Assembly: GCA_038223055.1 (NCBI GenBank)
Contig: JBBRHF010000175.1
Location: forward strand, 1-8,938
Source: JBBRHF01 sp038223055
GTDB taxonomy: Bacteria > Actinomycetota > Actinomycetes > JACCUZ01
Length of the DNA stretch: 8,938 bases
Direction of reading: 5' to 3'
Numbering within the stretch: position 1 is the first letter of the stretch; each line of letters opens with the position of its first letter. A program made the translations under genes and the position numbers. The notes beneath the pieces are model-generated. The model saw only the letters and a program-made list of their open reading frames with translations. It did no database searches and was not told the origin of the DNA. Shown piece by piece: positions 6,454 through 8,938 of the stretch.

Positions 6454-6620
6454 TCCCGCGCCGGCACCCCCAGGGCCAGCACGCCGTCGGAGATGTCGCC
6501 GAGGACGCCCACGAGGCGGCAGCCGACCTCGGTCAGGATGTCGATGCAGACCACCGCGTGGCCACCGCAGCCGAGGACCACGACGGCCGGCCGGGGCGCC
6601 GTGACCGGAGTTGACGTCAC
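6429..6620 (-). pseudogene. NeuD/PglD-like acyltransferase relic, internal deletion
   Basis: A 63-residue ORF starting at GTG. Residues ~12-42 (PAVVVLGCGGHAVVCIDILT onward to VGVLGD) match the N-terminal, nucleotide-sugar-binding PglD_N domain of NeuD/PglD-family sugar O- or N-acyltransferases, including the G-x-G-G-H motif (17-21). Directly after, ISDGVLALGVPAREVKK matches the extreme C-terminus of the same family (D-G-x-x-x-x-G-x-PAR). The whole left-handed beta-helix that carries acetyl-CoA binding and catalysis, roughly 130 residues, is absent, apparently by an in-frame deletion. The product cannot be an acyltransferase, though a sugar-nucleotide-binding stub might still be made. It lies 26 nt after the DUF1972 glycosyltransferase stop, and its own stop overlaps the next start (GTGA). 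Retention of the frame may simply preserve coupling to the downstream genes. Confidence 0.65.
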
Positions 6621-6646
6621 GCGGCGACGATACGGGAGCGGGCCGG

Positions 6647-7783
6647 TCACCGGCACTGGGTCACGTGGTTGCTCGTCAGCGAACAGCACAACCGCTCGTA
6701 ACCCTCGGCGACCTCGTCCCAGCGGTAGGTCGCCTCGGCATGGCTGCGGCCCCTGGCGCCACGCTCGATCGCGCCCGGCAGGTCGGACTCGTCGGCCTCG
6801 ACTGCCACCGCGACGTCGTGCGGACTGGCGAACCACCGAGCCTGGCCGCCGGAGACCTCGCGGTTGAACACCACGTCGTACGCCGTGACGGGCGCGCCGG
6901 CGCCCATCGCCCGCAGCAGCGAGGGGTTGGTCCCGCCGACGGAGTGCCCGTGCAGGTAGGACAGGGCGTTGGCGTAGAGCTGGTCGAGCTCGTCCTGGTC
7001 CCACAGCGCGCCGAGCAGGCGCACCCGCGGGTCGTCGCGGGCCGCGGCGAAGACCGCCGCGGTGTAGCGGTCGGCGTAGGGGGCGGCGCCCACCACCACG
7101 AGCGGTCGGGTCGCGGCGGACGCGACGTAGCCGGTGACGATCTCGCGGACGTGGTTCTCCGGCTCGAACCGTGCCACGACCAGGTGGTAGCCGCGGGTCG
7201 CCAGGTCGAGGGCCGCCAGCCGGTCGGCGCCGGGGTCGATGATCGGCGCGCCGTAGGCGAGGTAGACCGACTCCCGGCCGTAGGAGTCCCGAACGTGGTC
7301 GGCGATGCCGTGGGCGTCGGCGATGACCGCGTCGGCGAGGCGCACCGACCACCCCTCGGCCCGGTAGTAGTAGCGGGCGCCGACCCCGGCCCACTTGGCC
7401 CGCTGCCACTCGAGTCCGTCGACGTGCACCGCGACCGGGATGCGGGCGAGCTTGAGCAGCGGGAGGAACGGGGCGTTGGCGGCGTTGAAGACCAGCGCGA
7501 CGTCGGGATGCCCTCGCGCCACCGCGTGCAGGACGGACAGGCCGGTGTGGCTCAGGGTCTCCGCCTGGCGTCGGCGCAGCGCCGGCAGGTTGACCAGGGT
7601 CATGCCCGCGAACGTGCGCAGCGTCTGGTCCTCGTTGCGGCAGTAGACCGTGACGTGGTGGCCGCGGCGCGCGAGCCGCCGCCCGATCTCCTGCACCGCG
7701 GTCTCGAACCCGCCGTAGCGGGCAGGGACGCCGCGCGTGCCGATCATCGCGATGCGCATCGGGGCAGTCAGGTCGGAACCCAT
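6647..7783 (-). CDS. DUF1972-type glycosyltransferase (first gene of operon)
   Basis: A 378-residue GT4 glycosyltransferase with the N-terminal DUF1972 domain found in rhamnosyl- and other sugar transferases of capsule and exopolysaccharide loci. The signature GTRGVPARYGGFETAVQEIG stands at about residues 15-34. The hinge VYLAYGAPI precedes the donor half (HLVVARFEPENHVREIV), and YLHGHSVGGTNPSLLRAM followed by YDVVFNREV is typical of this subfamily. The second Glu of the usual E-x7-E motif is Arg here (SLLRAM), which I believe occurs in relatives. ATG 7783 has AGGAG upstream but with a long 14-nt spacer; ATG 7759, directly before RIAMIGTRGV, is an alternative. The open frame continues upstream across the dCTP deaminase gene but that part is not coding. 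Transcription diverges from the deaminase. Confidence 0.9.
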   Translation of the reverse strand: MGSDLTAPMRIAMIGTRGVPARYGGFETAVQEIGRRLARRGHHVTVYCRNEDQTLRTFAGMTLVNLPALRRRQAETLSHTGLSVLHAVARGHPDVALVFNAANAPFLPLLKLARIPVAVHVDGLEWQRAKWAGVGARYYYRAEGWSVRLADAVIADAHGIADHVRDSYGRESVYLAYGAPIIDPGADRLAALDLATRGYHLVVARFEPENHVREIVTGYVASAATRPLVVVGAAPYADRYTAAVFAAARDDPRVRLLGALWDQDELDQLYANALSYLHGHSVGGTNPSLLRAMGAGAPVTAYDVVFNREVSGGQARWFASPHDVAVAVEADESDLPGAIERGARGRSHAEATYRWDEVAEGYERLCCSLTSNHVTQCR

Positions 7784-7855
7784 GTCGGCGAGCGAGTCTC
7801 CTACACTCCGGTGTGGCCTGCGAACGCTGGGGTGGCTCCGGCGCGAGACGACGCC
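7784..7855. promoter_or_regulatory. Divergent promoter region
   Basis: About 70 bp separate the glycosyltransferase operon (minus) from the dCTP deaminase (plus), so both promoters must sit here or inside the genes. TACACT (7802-7807) fits the actinobacterial -10 pattern TAnnnT for the plus strand; no good -35 box is seen for either direction. The AGGAG of the operon's first gene is at 7798-7802 on the minus strand and overlaps it. Confidence 0.3.
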
Positions 7856-7885
7856 GTGCCTGACCCTGGCATGCCTGACCCTGGC
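7856..7885 (+). repeat. 15-bp tandem duplication including a start codon
   Basis: GTGCCTGACCCTGGC (7856-7870) is followed at once by ATGCCTGACCCTGGC (7871-7885), differing only in the first base. The unit encodes (V/M)PDPG and duplicates the possible start codon of the dCTP deaminase, so initiation could occur at GTG or ATG five codons apart in frame. Confidence 0.85.
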
Positions 7886-8938
7886 GCCGGGCTGGACCTG
7901 CCCGCCGGCCAGGAGGGCGTGCTGCCCAACCAGTTCCTCGATGCGGCGATCGCGGCCGGCGCCATCACCGCCGACGGTGCGGCGATCCCCGCCGAGAACG
8001 TGCAGCCGGCCAGTCTGGACCTGCGGCTGGGCACCGTGGCCTACCGCATCCGGTGCAGCTTCCTGCCCGGGCGCCACGCCGTCGAGGAGCGCGTCAAGGA
8101 TCTCGTCATCGACGAGCTCGACCTGCGCGGGGAGGGGGCGGTCCTGGAGACCAACCGGCCCTACCTGGTCCCGTTGAAGGAAAACCTGGCGCTGCCCCCC
8201 GACGTGCGGGGGAAGGCCAATCCGAAGAGCTCGACCGGGCGGGCCGACGTGTTCACCCGGGTCATCACCGACGGCGGATCTCGCTTCGACGAGGTCGCCG
8301 CCGGCTACGAGGGGGGCCTCTATCTCGAGGTCGTGCCGCTGTCCTTCCCGGTCCGCGTCCGGGAAGACCTCTCGCTGAACCAGCTGCGGCTGTCGGTGGG
8401 CCGGGCCGAGCTGGGCGACGACGAGGTGCGGGCATTCCACGACCGCCAGCCGATCCTGTTCTCGGGCGGCGTCGCCGTACGAGGTGATCGGTTGGCGTTG
8501 TCTGGTGGGCTTTTCTTGGGGCTGGACCTGCGCGGCGACGCGACCGGGCGGGTGGGCTATCGCGCGCGGGGCAGCGCGCCGCTGCTGGACCTGACGCGGG
8601 TGGGGACCGCTGACCCCGAGCAGTTCTGGGAGACGGTCAAGCGCGAGGACGGTGAGCGAATCGTGTTGACCCCAAAGAACTTCTACCTGCTGATGTCCCA
8701 CGAGTCGGTGTCGGTTCCTCCGTCGCTGGCGGCGGAGATGACCGCCTATGACCCCACCAGCGGCGAGCTCCGCACGCACTACGCCGGCTTTTTCGATCCC
8801 GGGTTCGGTTTTGACCCGGGCGGCCGGTTCACCGGGTCGACGGCGGCGTTGGAGGTGCGTGCCCACGACGTACCGTTCATGATCGAGCAGGGCCAGGGGG
8901 TCTGCAAGCTGACCTTCGAGCGGATGCTGGCCGAGCCG
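7871..8938 (+). CDS. dcd: dCTP deaminase, long two-domain type (3' end missing)
   Basis: At least 356 residues of 2'-deoxycytidine 5'-triphosphate deaminase of the long, internally duplicated type (DCD family, as in many alphaproteobacteria), which converts dCTP to dUTP for thymidylate synthesis. The first half contains GVLPNQFLDAAIAAGAI, QPASLDLRLG, the conserved KSSTGR (119-124) and a candidate catalytic Glu (E153, LYLEV). The second half contains LLMSHESVSVPPSLAAEM, HYAGFFDPGFGF and ALEVRAHDVPFMIEQGQ with the equivalent E328. By comparison with relatives about 25-30 residues, including the GSNYQGQGLK-like tail, lie beyond the window. The start is uncertain: ATG 7871, GTG 7856 or GTG 7832, all in frame; AGGAGG at 7911-7916 is too close to the next GTG to define a start. 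From about 8483 the third codon positions become somewhat less GC-rich. Its placement beside polysaccharide genes seems incidental. Confidence 0.88.
   Translation, partial: MPDPGAGLDLPAGQEGVLPNQFLDAAIAAGAITADGAAIPAENVQPASLDLRLGTVAYRIRCSFLPGRHAVEERVKDLVIDELDLRGEGAVLETNRPYLVPLKENLALPPDVRGKANPKSSTGRADVFTRVITDGGSRFDEVAAGYEGGLYLEVVPLSFPVRVREDLSLNQLRLSVGRAELGDDEVRAFHDRQPILFSGGVAVRGDRLALSGGLFLGLDLRGDATGRVGYRARGSAPLLDLTRVGTADPEQFWETVKREDGERIVLTPKNFYLLMSHESVSVPPSLAAEMTAYDPTSGELRTHYAGFFDPGFGFDPGGRFTGSTAALEVRAHDVPFMIEQGQGVCKLTFERMLAEP

Noticed and set aside
5389..6867. 492-codon open frame on the plus strand
   Set aside because: Antisense to two glycosyltransferases with clear catalytic motifs; its translation is low-complexity Arg/Gly/Pro-rich.
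7784..8866. Minus-strand extension of the DUF1972 glycosyltransferase frame to 739 codons
   Set aside because: The extra N-terminal ~360 codons overlap the dCTP deaminase antisense and show no glycosyltransferase similarity; DUF1972 proteins start right at MRIAMIGTRGV or a few residues earlier.

Overview
The window is a piece of a high-GC actinobacterial chromosome or metagenomic contig. The evidence is GC-rich codon use almost throughout, frequent GTG starts, GTGA stop/start overlaps, and families typical of Actinomycetes (GAF-ANTAR regulator, DUF3352 protein, DUF4012 relic). I cannot name the genus. Only the first ~65 bases are AT-rich; they lie just downstream of an initiator tRNA.

Layout. 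(1) 1-142: a terminator and an initiator tRNA-fMet on the minus strand. (2) 165-545: a small exported protein, minus strand. (3) 637-~1464: remains of a DUF4012 gene, minus strand, with three frame changes and no N-terminal half. (4) 1524-2281, plus strand: a GAF-ANTAR regulator, possibly preceded by an 8-codon leader ORF that overlaps its GTG start. (5) 2285-3841, minus strand: a membrane-anchored DUF3352 protein, tail to tail with the regulator. (6) 3842-4270: a non-coding gap with a dense ~100-bp cluster of palindromes and repeats. (7) 4271-7783: a minus-strand operon read from 7783 down: a DUF1972-type glycosyltransferase, a 63-residue NeuD/PglD-like acyltransferase relic, and two GT-B glycosyltransferases overlapping by GTGA. 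(8) 7856/7871-8938: a divergent plus-strand dCTP deaminase of the long, two-domain type, cut by the window end.

Taken together, the glycosyltransferases, the acyltransferase relic and the DUF4012 relic look like a surface-polysaccharide locus that has partly decayed. The acyltransferase has lost its middle by an in-frame deletion, and the junction just downstream carries an exact 33-bp tandem duplication across the stop/start overlap. I found no CRISPR array, transposase, phage gene or recognisable defence system. The most unusual items are the palindrome cluster with everted parS-like half-sites, the internally deleted NeuD gene with its duplicated junction, and the possible leader ORF in front of the GAF-ANTAR regulator.
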